NCBI GenBank assembly: GCA_002794785.1
Contig: NBBA01000019.1
Location: forward strand, 310,001-374,000
Length of the DNA stretch: 64,000 bases
Source: Coniferiporia sulphurascens
Taxonomy: Eukaryota; Basidiomycota; Agaricomycetes; Hymenochaetales; Hymenochaetaceae
Reading direction: 5' to 3'
The position numbers and the translations under genes are program-made. Below, in pieces: positions 1 through 11,744 of the stretch (the first letter of the stretch is position 1; every line of letters begins with the position of its first letter). Under the pieces are notes generated by a model that was given only the letters and a program-made list of their open reading frames with translations, searched no databases and was not told where the DNA came from.

Positions 1-3000
1 ATCGCGGTAGACGTCCCTGCGCCTAGTCTTGAGCTTCTGTATCTCCAAAAGGTCGGAGGGCGGGAGACCATCTTCAGAGGCTGACAGGTGCTCTACGAGA
101 AGAAGTCTACAGAGTGTATTTGTCGCGTGTAAAGTCAATCTGTTTTCCTCGAACTGCGCCGTGCTTTCAATGGCGGAACCAATTCTCCACGCCGGATAGA
201 CTAGACCTTGTAGGAGCGTCGCGATTCTCACCGCCCCGTGCACTGCGAGATACAAGAGCACGATGCTTGTGATATCCCATGCATCCGAGCAGAGGGATTT
301 TACCTCATTAAGCCCAGGACCGGCAAGCCACTGCAGGACGTGTCCGTTGATTCCATCCGCAGAGTGCAAATCGACGTGCAGAAGAAATTTTGCATAACGA
401 AGGGCGCATTCGCGTCGCTCGGCGGCGTCGGTGATCATGGCAGGAACCTGGCGTAAACTCGTAATGACATTATCCCAAACGGTGTAGGTCCAGTTCGTTG
501 AAGTGCGAAATTTGTACCACAAGGAGTTGGCGAGAGACGACGGTGCATCGGGATCGGGATTTTGAGCTAACAAAAGCACTTCCGGTAAAACCGATGGAAC
601 CCGGTCTGAATTATCGTCTATTGGACAGAGCGCCTGGAAACAACTGTGTTAATTTTACATTCTTTCCGTATCGACCCTGCGCACCTGGGCGAAATGCACA
701 ACGTCCTCAATGACGTGCTGTCGCGAAACGGGGTCGAGATGCCTGCCGTCATCTATCTCCAGTAAAAAGTTAACGAGGCACCGGATGTGAACGCCACGGG
801 GCTTCCACAACTGATGTGCAGCAAGCAAAGCTTGCGTAATGTCACCAACGACATCCATGCAAACCCACATACCCATGCCTCGCTTTAGGTTGTCTACGGC
901 GACCATTAAGAGGTCCGTTGTCATAGTAACTTTCAAGACATCGAGAGTAAGCTGTGATTCGTGTCAGATAAGCAGTCAAGAATAAATCAGAATAGTACCT
1001 CAAGACCCGTCCTATAGCACTTCATAATTTCCAAGCACTCGACAACAACACAGTAGACTCGTAGGACGAGAGCAGGATCCTCCGGTGACGTTGAGAATGC
1101 CCTGAATTTCCGGCGGTTGGGTTTTGATTTGACCACAGATTAGCGATGTGACTCACTTAGTCAGAAATCTACGAACGCCGGGCATAAACCATTGTTTGAC
1201 GACACGGATTTGTTCATAACGCGCAGAAGTACGTAGAACTGAATCCCGGGGAAGGGACGATTTGGGCATTCCAGGTGAGGGTTCGTCTGGTAATGCAGAT
1301 ATAAATGAGGTTGTGAAGGGATCCACGAGAAGAGACCCACCTTTGAAGACCTCAGGGAGAACTTCGCGCAGTTCACTCTTGAGGTCCGCTTCAACTTGGT
1401 CTTCTGGAATTGTTCGAGCCCGCACACCATACAGAGCCATTCTTCGCTGATTCACCAGTGCAAGATCAAATTTGTACAACGGGATGACGCGAAGAAACAT
1501 CCGATGTCGAGAACCAGGTTCCTATAGTTGCCAAGACTGAGACATAAGCTGATCACGAAAGAATCGGATAGACTAACCTCATTGAATGATAACCCTGTTT
1601 CCCCTCTTGCGATAATCCGCTGGACATATTGATCGTAAGAAAATAGACCCCTCTGTATAAGCTCCCCATACAGGAAAGACACCATAGATAAATTGCGCTC
1701 GTCGGACGCATGCTCGTTCGTGTCGAGCCAATCGAACAACTCGTCCTGAATGACTTCATCAGGCGACGCGAAGTCGCGCCGGCTTGCACGCTCCTCAGTC
1801 TTATTGCGCCAATGACTCAATAGCGTAACAGCCGCATACGGTCGATGATCCCCGTACTGCAAACAGCAGACGCTCCAGGATAGGAGTAAAGAGAGCTTGT
1901 GTGTAAAAGATGCGGCATCATTCTTGCTACGGAAGTCAAGAAATGACACAGAACCAAGTTCGGTTGTGCTTGAAATTGAGTTCAGTAGCTGACAAGTGGG
2001 TCCATTAGACTATTGTACGGAGAAAAAGAGGCACTAAGAAACACATTCGTACCATGACATCAAAAACCATTGATCGGAGACAGCCCTTTGTCGGCTGCGT
2101 TCTCGTTCTGAACAACAGTGCCTCATTCCTCCTCTCTACATCATATAGAGTCTCTTTCATGAGCAGCCGGAGATTCTGCAGTCCCTGTTTTTGGTTCCCC
2201 TCGGCGCTTGGTATGACCAAGTCCGGCCCTGTCAAAATGGATCGAATAATCTCCGAATGCATCTTCCATGTTGTTGGGCTGACAAAGGAAGTTGGGGCAG
2301 CCAGAAACGATCTCTGAATGTTTCATGAGCGATTTATACCGCCACCATCTTTCAAACGACACGCTTACACGAAGGAGGTGAAAAAGTCGCCCTTGAAGTT
2401 CTTCCAAAGTCTCTTTAGAAGAAGTGTTTGATATCTGCGAAATGGTAAGATACGTTATGAATGAGAACATCATGTAAACAAGTACCTCTTGAAGCTTCCC
2501 CAAACACGCGTCAATAAAAGGCTTTACAAGAGCCCTACAAGACGACATTCCAATCAGGTAGTCCTCCGCCAGACGAGCCACGAATCCGGCTTGAGCTAAG
2601 TTACAACTCCCCAGAATTTGGACGAGCCAAGACAGAAATGTGGTATGGTCGACCATGAACTCAGAGTAAAATATTCGCAAGAGGTCCAAACTGCGGGTCT
2701 TTAAATACAAACAACCAAGGCCTTTAAAAGAAGTCCAGCTCACGTATAAATAAATTTGGAGACCCATCGTTCCCTTGTATCCGGGTCTGCGAGTACGCCT
2801 TTAAATGTTTGTCGAATGTTTATCCCAGGGCGAGGTGCGCTAGGTAGTCCAATTTCTGTTAACTGTTTCTTAAGGTAACCAGTGACGACATTTGCCCAGT
2901 CAACACTGTACTGCATCGGGTTATAGTTTGGTTTATTGCGGAGACCAGCCTAGGCAAAACCTCGTCAGCGGCTTATCATAAACGGAATGTGGAAGATATA

Positions 3001-3729
3001 CAGTTTCGTTACTTCCGAATACTCTGATAAACCACACTGCGCGGGAAATGGCGACATTATTTGCGTGTAGATGATCCAGGAGATCATAACCCCTTACTCC
3101 ATGCGGAATGTTTTTACCAAGCTTGTAAAAGGGAACATCGGGATTCGCAAGTTCTGCAAACCATGCATTCCGCTTTGCGTCGTTAAGAGTTACACGGGAA
3201 GGAATGCGGAAGGTTGATGGCCTGTGCATTCATTGTGAGCTACATATATGATTGACCCCGCCGTAATAAATAAAAAAGACAAACGCTATCTGGGACCAGT
3301 TCTTCGCGCGACGCTGGAATACCTCGTTCATAAACTCTTCAAGTTCGTGTATGAGGTTATCATCTTTCAGTTCTTTAATTTGCCTAGACTTGAAAGTGTA
3401 CGTTTCTGCCTGCTCTGGCAAGTTAGTATCGGCGATGGTGTAACTATGAAACGTACGTAGCACTCGCCTGGATCGTGTTCTTCAGGGTAAGCCCGTCTCT
3501 AACATTTGCTTCAGTGAGGATATCTTCTTCTTGGGATGGCCTTGGAGGGAAAAAGTTTATAAAACCTTATATATGTATATTATATATTAGTGATTATCCG
3601 TGAATATTGCAAACACTGGGTGCACGTACCAAGGTCGGCCGAAACCGAGGTTTTTGGTAGCCAAGCCGGAGGGGTACACTCATAAATTGTAGGTGTTTCG
3701 CTACCGCTGCCTTGGCCATTGCTGGCCAT
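1..3729 (-). CDS. MED12: Mediator complex subunit 12 (Srb8), C-terminus off the left edge
   Basis: This is the scaffold of the Mediator CDK8 kinase module, a nuclear co-regulator of RNA polymerase II. The ATG at 3729 opens an exon ending at 3630 that reads YECTPPAWLPK, the usual N-terminal Med12 motif. After a short intron (3566-3629) the next exon gives a PPRPSQEEDILTEANV stretch. The Med12 core follows at 3229-2933 (RVTLNDAKRNAWFAELANP, then IPHGVRG and RAVWF). Residues around 1949-1560 carry QYGDHRPYA and RRDF-SP---QDELFDWLD, again typical of fungal Med12. Several introns (for example near 3423-3463, 1950-2140 and 640) separate the segments; I did not fix all their edges. Coding sequence continues to base 1, so the C-terminus is missing from the window. 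The family is usually about 1500 residues in these fungi, which fits. Confidence 0.85.
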
Positions 3730-3962
3730 AGCAATGTCGAGGTCTTGCGTGCCTGTATCGCATTCAAGAGTGGAAAGAGAGGCAGAGTCCTGTATTACGC
3801 ACGTTATTATTGAGCGTGTGAATGAGATGCCTATTTTGCATTATTGCATGTCGCCGACGCGCTCAACGTTAGTCGGGTTTACACTAGTACTGACCACCTT
3901 GCAATGCAGGCCAATACATTAGCAACGTCGCTCGTGGGTGAGCCCGCCCTTGTTTGCTAGAC
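3730..3962. promoter_or_regulatory. Divergent promoter between MED12 and the Ssr4-like gene
   Basis: These 233 bp separate two start codons that face away from each other, so both promoters must lie here or overlap the genes. No convincing TATA box is visible. Both genes encode transcription machinery, which would suit shared control, but that is inference. Confidence 0.4.
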
Positions 3963-5482
3963 ATGACTTTGACATCTCCTCCGTATAATAAGGCGGAGCT
4001 ATGTCTGCGGTATCCAGAACCTCTAGGCTTGCATACGCAAGTAACATACGAATCTGCGGTGCAAATGTTGCTCAAGGCGCACCAGCTGGCTATGAACGTT
4101 CCATTTCAATGGGGCTACATTGACAGGCCGCAAGATGGTAGCCTATATATGATATTCCTTCTACCTCAGCAGCGCAATTTCCCAAATGACGGTGTTCGTT
4201 ACCAAGACCAGGAGAACCGCTACTCCATTCCAGCTGGGTCAGGTCGGGTTAGTTCATAGGCTTCCGCAGCTCATTTTTTGGATGCTTATAGACGGCCTAT
4301 TGTCACTTAAGGAACTTGAAATAAGCGAAATCAAGTGTGGCTTTATTCCAGATTCCGCGGACACGTCCGCATACCGTCTACGAAGACGGTTTCGTCTCAT
4401 AAAAGGCGGAAACCCTCAACTCATGCTGGTACACTACTCTTCTGGACAGGCAATGCGTGTGTATTTATCTTGATCATCATAGAGGTAATCTAACGGAGCT
4501 TGTGTCGTGGTCGGTCTTCAGAAATCATCCCTGCCCTCCGAAGCCAGCCTGTACGATCATACCCTCTCCGCCCAGTTAACGAGCCCGCCATGTTCGTCCT
4601 CGGGGAAAAGATGGGCCAGAAAGTTTTTGTTCCTCAACAGCACGCAGCTCACCCCCCTCACCCCGCACAAGCTGCACATGGCGTAGTACCGTCGGCTGGT
4701 ATGCCTGGCATGGTCGGTATGGGCGGTGGAATGCAACATCAAGCGGTGATGTTGGCTCAACAGAGCCGTGAGATGGAACTGGAGAGGAGGCAGACACGGG
4801 AGCGGGCGGCGGCAGTACCTGGACACGGTGTATGTTTTATTCACATAAAATGGCCTGCTTTGTTTTGCCTTGATCCTTTTATATATGTGACGCTCACTAG
4901 TGGGACGCATTACTGACCGTCATTCTAATCGCATTTTAGCATGTGCCAGCTCACGACGATGATTCCGGAGGTACGCAAAGAGAGAGAGTTTAGTCGGGGG
5001 TATTGCTAAATTCCACGTCATTGCAGACGAATATGACCACATCTCAACACGTTCTCTCGCATTGGCTCGCTATAAGCGAAATCATGATTATATGAATGAG
5101 GTGTTTATGAACGCCGCGTTTGGTGCGTTAGTTTGTTTAGGGCCTTTGGAATGGTTCGCTGACTATCTCCCATCCTAAACAAAAGGAGACAAAAAGCCGA
5201 AGGAGCCGCAGAATCCCTATGTTTGTTTCAATGAAACGGATATCAAAGAGAAAGTGGTATGCCTTCCCATCCTACTCATACACTCTGCAGCGTGTTTAAC
5301 GTTGTTCGGGGTCTCCATTCTATACGTTATAGTCGAAACTAGAAAAAGAAATCGAAGAACTCAAACGAAAATCTGAAGCACGCAAGGAGGCAGCACGCCA
5401 GCGTGAAAATGCCGGGGATATCGAGGCAAGGGGAGGCGACGTCTCAATGGGAAACCTTGGTCCTGTGGAGTCAGCGGTATGA
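3963..5482 (+). CDS. ssr4: SWI/SNF and RSC chromatin remodelling complex subunit, Ssr4-like
   Basis: Seven exons (3963-4247, 4312-4456, 4522-4829, 4940-4970, 5027-5122, 5186-5256, 5333-5482) give 361 residues, close to the roughly 400 of fission yeast Ssr4. The N-terminal domain has LRYPEPLGLHTQVTYESA, VPFQWGYIDRP, EIKCGFIPD and YRLRRRFRLIKGG, which I recognise as the Ssr4 N-terminal family. A Pro/His/Gly/Met-rich linker follows. Then comes the conserved acidic and basic segment DDDSGDEYDHIS and LALARYKRNHDYMNEVF. The C-terminus is a charged coiled-coil-like stretch. The family is a nuclear, fungus-specific part of the remodelling complexes. The start is chosen because MTLTSPPYNKAELCLRYPE is the first ATG in the frame. 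The name rests on recalled family patterns, not a search. Confidence 0.62.
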
Positions 5483-5749
5483 TGGTTCTATATTTTTCCT
5501 GCACTTGTTCGCTTGTTACTCTTTAGTCTTCTAATGTATTATTGCTCCATGTTCATGTAATGCTTTTGACTTGATGCTTTGTGTGTTTTTGTGCTTTAAC
5601 ATAATTTATCTAGATTACAAATCTGAGACGGTGCAGTATACTAAATAAATGCGACCAAAACTAGCGTGAGAACCTTTGTCCAAAATGGTTTTTTTTGTCC
5701 AACGCGCTCCCGCGCGGTCTCCAGCTCGTTGTGCTCGTTGCTAAAGGTC

Positions 5750-8700
5750 ATGCATCTTTACAACCTCACGCTGCAGCCACCGACGACGACGACTCATGCC
5801 ATAGTGGGCAACTTCTCCGGTGCGCGTCAGCAGGAGATTATTGTTTCCCAAGGCACACGCCTTGAGCTTCTCAGGCCGGACGTTCAGACGGGTAAGATTT
5901 CAACAGTGCTTGCCAACGACGTTTTTGGATCCATTCGTTCTTTGGCTGCATTCAGATTGACGGGTGGTACGAAGGGTGAGCCCTGTGTGCGTATATTAAT
6001 CTCCAATATTGTCATTCACGCTGCTTTTTCTCAGACTATGCCATAGTAGGCTCCGATTCCGGAAGAATCGTCATTCTTGAGTATGACCCGAAAACGAGCA
6101 GTTTCGTGAAGCTGCATCAGGAGACATATGGGAAGTCTGGTGCACGTCGAATCGTCCCCGGCCAGTATTTGGCGACTGATCCGAAGGGACGCAGTGTGAT
6201 GATATCCGCAATTGAGAAGGCGAAACTGGTCTACATTCTGAATCGTGATGCCGCAGCCAATCTGACGATTTCGTCTCCCTTGGAGGCGCACAAGAATGCG
6301 GCAATTATCCACCACATTGTTGGAGTGGACGTTGGCTTTGAAAACCCCTTGTACGCGGCCCTCGAAGTCGATTATACAGAATCAGACCAAGACCCGACTG
6401 GTGAAGCATTCAATAATGCAGAGAAGGTGCAGGAAATAACATCCTGACGAACCCACGCGTGCTTACTTTCTTCCTTCCACATAGTTGTTGACATTCTATG
6501 AACTAGATCTTGGTCTTAACCATGTTGTTCGTAAATGGAGTGAGCCGACGGATCCTCGCGCCAATCTTCTTGTCCAAGTTCCCGGGGGTCAGCTCGCGGC
6601 CTCCGACAGGTTTGACGGTCCTTCCGGTGTCTTGGTGTGCTGCGAAGATCATATTATTTACCGACATATTGATGCGCCTCAGCATCGTGTTCCTATACCT
6701 CGTCGACGACATCCTTTAGAGGACAAAGAGCGAGGCATAATAATTGTCGCCGCTGTTATGCATAAAATGAAGGTGCGTCCGACACGCATGATCATGATAT
6801 CCGTTTGTTTTCTAATCGATGTGGTAGGGCGCATTTTTCTTCCTCCTTCAAAGTGAAGAAGGGGATCTTTACAAAGTGACTATTGATCATGAGGAGGAAG
6901 AGGTCAAGTCTCTAAAAATCAAATACTTTGATACAGTCCCTGTGGCCTCCAGCCTCTGCATTTTGAAGTCTGGTTTCCTCTTTGTTGCGCCGGAGTTTGG
7001 AAACCAGTGGGTTCTATACTTTTCTTTCTTGAAGTTGATTCTGACTCTTTTAAAGCTACCTCTATCAATTCCAGAAGCTTGGAGATGACGACACCGAACC
7101 TGAATTTTCTTCCACTGACTACCGCAACTTTGGTATGGCCGACCCGACCACCCCGTTACCCGCTGCATACTTCAAGCCACGCCCTCTTGATAACCTTGTG
7201 CTCGCCGATGAGCTCGAATCACTAGACCCCATCATTGACTCAAAGGTTATGAACGTGTTGCCGAACAGCGATGCCCCCCAAATATTCGCCGCATGTGGGC
7301 GAGGTGCACGGAGTACTTTTAGGACTCTACGACACGGTCTTGAAGTCGAAGAGGTAGTCAGTTCCGATTTGCCCGGTATTCCCAATGCGGTATGGACTAC
7401 GCACCTTAAGGAGGACGACCCATATGATTCATACATTATTCTCTCATTCGTCAATGGTACACTCGTCCTTTCAATCGGTGAAACTATTGAGGAAGTGCAA
7501 GACACTGGTTTCCTTTCGTCTGCTCCGACGCTTGCTGTACAACAAATTGGATCTGACGCACTCCTGCAAGTACATCCGCATGGGATTCGACACGTACTAG
7601 CCGATCGCCGCGTGAATGAGTGGCGTGTCCCTCCGGGTCGCACAATTGTTGCTGCGTCAACGAACAAGCGACAAGTAATCGTTGCTCTTAGTTCTGCAGA
7701 GCTTGTTTACTTCGAACTTGATCTCGAGGGCCAATTAAACGAGTACCAGGACCGGAAGGCTATGGGAAGCACTGTACTGGCATTGAGTGTCGGGGAGGTG
7801 CCACCGGGGAGGCAGCGCTCTCCTTATTTAGCTGTGGGATGCGAAGACCAGACCGTGCGCATCGTATCTCTTGATCCTGAGAGCACACTTGAAACAATCA
7901 GCTTGCAAGCACTTACTGCGCCGCCATCTTCAATCTGCATTGCAGATATGCTTGACACTGGTATCGACAAGAACCAACCGACAATGTTCGTAAATATTGG
8001 TCTTCAAAACGGCGTGCTATTACGAACGGTGCTCGACCCTGTCACCGGACAGCTCACGGATACTCGAACAAGGTATGTCTCTTTTGGTTCTAATTTCAAC
8101 AAATCGATACTGAATTTCTAAACTTTGCAGGTTCTTGGGTACTCGCCCTGTTAAATTGATGCGTGTACAAGTGCAGCGCAATCCTTCTATATTGGCGCTT
8201 TCGTCACGCTCGTGGCTCAACTACACGCATCAAGGTCTCTTGCACTTCACACCCCTCATTTTCGAGACACTAGACCACGCATGGGGCTTCTCCGCCGAGT
8301 TATGTCCCGAAGGTCTGATCGGTATCGCCGGTAGTGTCCTGCGGTGAGTTGAGGGTTCTGTTACTTCGAACGGTTCGAGCTTTGATGAAAAATTGGGATC
8401 GCAATGCCAAACGCATATGTCGAAGCCATTTTATTATTGTACCAATTGTTCCTACTGAGCTTCTTCCTTCTGTACTCTTTCGCTCCATCCCGTACATCCT
8501 GACTGATTTTTCTCCTGTAGTATTTTCCAGATCCCTAAGTTGGGCACGAAACTGAAGCAGGATTCGATGCCTCTGACGTACACTCCGCGCAAATTCATCC
8601 CTCATCCAACGAACCAGTTCTTCTATATGATAGAGGCAGACCATCGTGTAATGGGAGATGAGGCAGCTAAACAGAAGCTGGATGAGCTGGTGCGTGTAGA

Positions 8701-10005
8701 CTTTGTCACCAGAATATTTGGCGTGGCTCACATCCTTTCAGCGTAGCCAAGGCGTTAAGATTGAGCAAGACGTTGTAGAACTCCCAGCAGAAGTATTCGG
8801 CCGACCAAAAGCGCCTGCGGGGACATGGGGTTCATGTATCAGAATTATTGACCCGCTAGACAACAAGACTGTGCGAGTAATACACCTCGATAACAATGAG
8901 GCCGCGTTTTCTATCGCCGTTGTCTCCTTCGCTGCGAGAAGCAATGAACTGTTCTTATGCGTTGGGACTGCCTCCTCAACATTCTTGGCACCACGCTCAT
9001 GTACGAGTGGCTTTATCCGCACATACGCCTTTACGAACGGTGGCGCTGATCTGGAGTTGTTGCACAAGGTATGCCTAGCCATCCACTACGAGTTTACAAA
9101 GTTATATTGATTTGCATAGACTGAGACAGACGATGTACCCACTGCGTTGATGGCATTCCATGGCCGTTTATGTGCAGGCGTTGGCAATTCCTTGCGTTTA
9201 TACGAGATAGGGAAGAAAAAACTTCTCCGGAAAGTCGAGACCAAGGTAGGTTTTGTGGTCAACTAAATTCCATTACAGCTTTTCTAACCGGCTGTCGCAG
9301 ACATTTGGCCCTGCAATCATGACCCTTGACACGCAAGGATCGCGAATCATTGTCGGCGATATGCAGGAGTCGATCGTCTATGCCGTATACAAGGCACCGG
9401 AAAACAGACTCCTCATCTTTGCGGACGATACTCAGCCCCGCTGGACCACTGCTGCGGTCATGGTTGATTACGTGACTGTCGCAGCTGGCGATAAGTTTGG
9501 GAATGTGTTCGTCAATCGATTGGACCAAAAGGTGTCTGATCAGGTCGATGACGACCCGACTGGTGCCGGAATCCTTCACGAGAAGGGAATTCTGATGGGC
9601 GCACCTCACAAAACGAAACTGCTTTCCCATTTCCACGTCGGCGACGTCGTTACAAGCATACACAAGGTGTCCCTCGTAGCGGGCGGGCGTGAAGTACTCT
9701 TGTATACATGCTTGCACGGCACTGTGGGAATTCTTGTCCCGTTCGTGTCAAAGGAAGACGTTGATTTCATCTCAACACTCGAGCAACATATGCGCTCAGA
9801 GAAGTTGAGTCTTGCCGGGCGTGATCACCTGGCATGGAGAGGTTACTTCGTACCGGTCAAAGCTGTCGTAGATGGTGATCTGTGCGAACAGTTTGCCCGG
9901 CTACCGGGGGGGAAGCAATCGGCTATTGCAGGCGAGCTCGACCGGACGGTTGGAGAGGTGTTGAAAAAGCTTGAGCAGTTGCGAGTAACTGCCAGCGGTT
10001 TCTGA
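5750..10005 (+). CDS. RSE1: Splicing factor 3B subunit 3 (Rse1/SAP130)
   Basis: Ten exons (5750-5975, 6035-6426, 6485-6772, 6828-7006, 7056-8072, 8131-8343, 8521-8689, 8742-9068, 9120-9245, 9301-10005) add up to 1213 residues; human SF3B3 has 1217. The protein is a triple beta-propeller scaffold of the SF3b complex in U2 snRNP and helps hold the branch-site recognition machinery. Diagnostic segments are [12 protein letters not shown] and [15 protein letters not shown] text at the N-terminus, [17 protein letters not shown] spanning the exon 4/5 junction, [17 protein letters not shown], and [10 protein letters not shown] with FADDTQPRW near the C-terminus. The exon 4/5 junction was chosen because it restores the family motif. 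The stop is TGA, showing that UGA is a stop codon in this nucleus. The gene starts 268 bp after the Ssr4-like gene. Confidence 0.95.
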
Positions 10006-10345
10006 TAGCGTGTCTTTAATAAGTGTATTTGTATTTTAATATTTGTGCGAGTAGTATCGAGCCCTCTTACTCTTAGACGTTGAGTGAAGGTTTGAGATGG
10101 TTGTTTGTTAGCTTGTTTGTCTCCCATAATATCTAGGGGGCAAGTACCCGGCTTACCAGCTTGCAAGGAAGGCGCAACTCGTCTCAAAATATCAGGTTTT
10201 CCAATAAATCCACAAGAGGAGCCCGGCTTACATGTATGTACAGTAAGTAGTACCTGCTATATACGGTCATTGTTTGTTACTCAGTATGATGAATGACTAG
10301 ATCATGGGTCTTAATATGTACGACTCGTCCGATTGCACCGGCGGG
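10006..10345. other. Convergent intergenic spacer, nothing recognised
   Basis: This 340-bp stretch lies between the stop codons of RSE1 and the acetyltransferase. It should hold both 3' untranslated regions; it is AT-rich at 10015-10060. I see no gene or repeat in it. Confidence 0.5.
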
Positions 10346-11352
10346 CTATGGCGAGTCGAGATACTTGATAATCTTCGCTGGGATCCCCCCGACGACAACG
10401 TTATCTGGAACAACTCCTTTTACCTTTGTAGAAGCCATTAAATTCCTTTGTGTACGGCGTCACACCATTAGAAGGGAACTCACGACAGCTCCGGCGGCAA
10501 TCGTTACGCCATTTCCGATCGTGCACGGTCCTACGATGACTACGTTCCCGCCTATCCAGACGTCATCACCAATCTGATGGGATTCGGAATTGTAAAACGA
10601 GGTCTTGGATCATTGTTGATGGAGATCGAAATTTACCGTGATGGGATAGGCCCGTTCGAGTCCAGCTTGTCGCTCTGCTACCTCAACTGAGTGGGTTGCG
10701 GCGTACAGCTGGGTGTACATCTGTCAGTTCGTTTGAAGTGTATCTGCTTAGTCTTGTATCACCTGTACGTTCGGACCGCATACGACGCGGGTGCCTATTG
10801 TCACCTTCGCGCAATCTTTATACACGAATCAGTCTAGAAGCACTGGAACAAAAAAGGAATCTTCACCAAGAACCTAGATGATACGAGTAGGGTCATTCAT
10901 TGATAAAAACGGATCCAAATTGATACACACAGTAAAGTTAAAATTGCAATAGAATTCCCCCTTAAACTCGATATTAGTCCCATAATCGCAGTGAAAAGGT
11001 GGCTCTATGGCGAGAGCTTTCGTCTTTTCCAAGCTTATACCGAAGAGAGTGGCCAGGATCTGGAAGCGCTCGTCCGGCCCGAAGAAATCCTCAGGTTTGA
11101 AGTCTTCAGTAAACTCAGGCGGGGGGTAATCCTAATGCAGGATACGACAGCTGTTAGCAAATTCGAGCCTCTTCTTCACTGTCTACGATGGACCGCAAAC
11201 GTTTTAAGCATACCACGGACGTTATACTTTTTCGTCAGCGCTCGGGCTCGCAGTCTACTGCCGACAAGTTCTCTGTCCTTCACTGCGTCATATGGGAGAC
11301 CCCGAACCATCTTCTCTCGTTCAGTCAAATTCTCTGAAGTTTCGGACTGCAT
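10346..11352 (-). CDS. Maltose/galactoside-type O-acetyltransferase, left-handed beta-helix
   Basis: Seven exons (11221-11352, 10931-11131, 10867-10873, 10763-10815, 10637-10708, 10484-10573, 10346-10423) give 210 residues, normal for the NodL/LacA/Maa family, which moves acetyl from acetyl-CoA to a sugar hydroxyl. The N-terminal Mac domain has EREKMVRGLPYDA. The hexapeptide-repeat beta-helix shows IGTRVVCGPNVQLYAATHSV, with the catalytic-type histidine in ATHS, then IGDDVWIGGNVVI and IGNGVTIAAGAVV. The end KGVVPDNVVVGGIPAKII is also typical. The third exon is only 7 nt (GTTCTTG), and skipping it would destroy the V-L-D-C joining segment and the frame. No signal peptide is seen, so the enzyme should be cytosolic. 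The natural acceptor sugar cannot be told from sequence. Confidence 0.88.
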
Positions 11353-11744
11353 CGTTGTATGCAGTGCTTAGTGCTTCAAAGCGCGATTGTCTGTGGTAAT
11401 GGTGATAGTAGATATTCTAATCGATTATTGCTTGCCGGTTCCAATCAAGTTTCCCATTTTCCTTTCGGATCGGCATCACAATGATTACTAATACTATTTG
11501 CCCATTTATAAGCGAATATGATAGCTTCAGAGCCGATCTATTGAACTCCGAGACGAGTCAGCGGCGAAGTCCACTTCGGCGCCAACACGGATTTATTCTT
11601 GGTTCTTACCAACACGCACATCGTTCAAGAACGAACTCTGAATCCCCCAGCCAAGAGGCATCCACCACGGCATTCTTACTGTCATCAGCTCTTGTATTGA
11701 ACTCTATCAGCATAAAGACGAGCTTGTGGGGCTTCAAGTTCGTC
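11353..11744. promoter_or_regulatory. Divergent promoter, acetyltransferase and DNA glycosylase
   Basis: These 392 bp lie between two outward-facing start codons. An ATG at 11481 is in frame with the glycosylase and would add 88 residues, but the added text looks non-coding. No clear TATA box is seen. Confidence 0.4.

Noticed and set aside
11481..11744. 88-residue N-terminal extension of the DNA glycosylase
   Set aside because: The added text lacks family similarity or a targeting pattern; MPVTRSATR at 11745 is a natural start.
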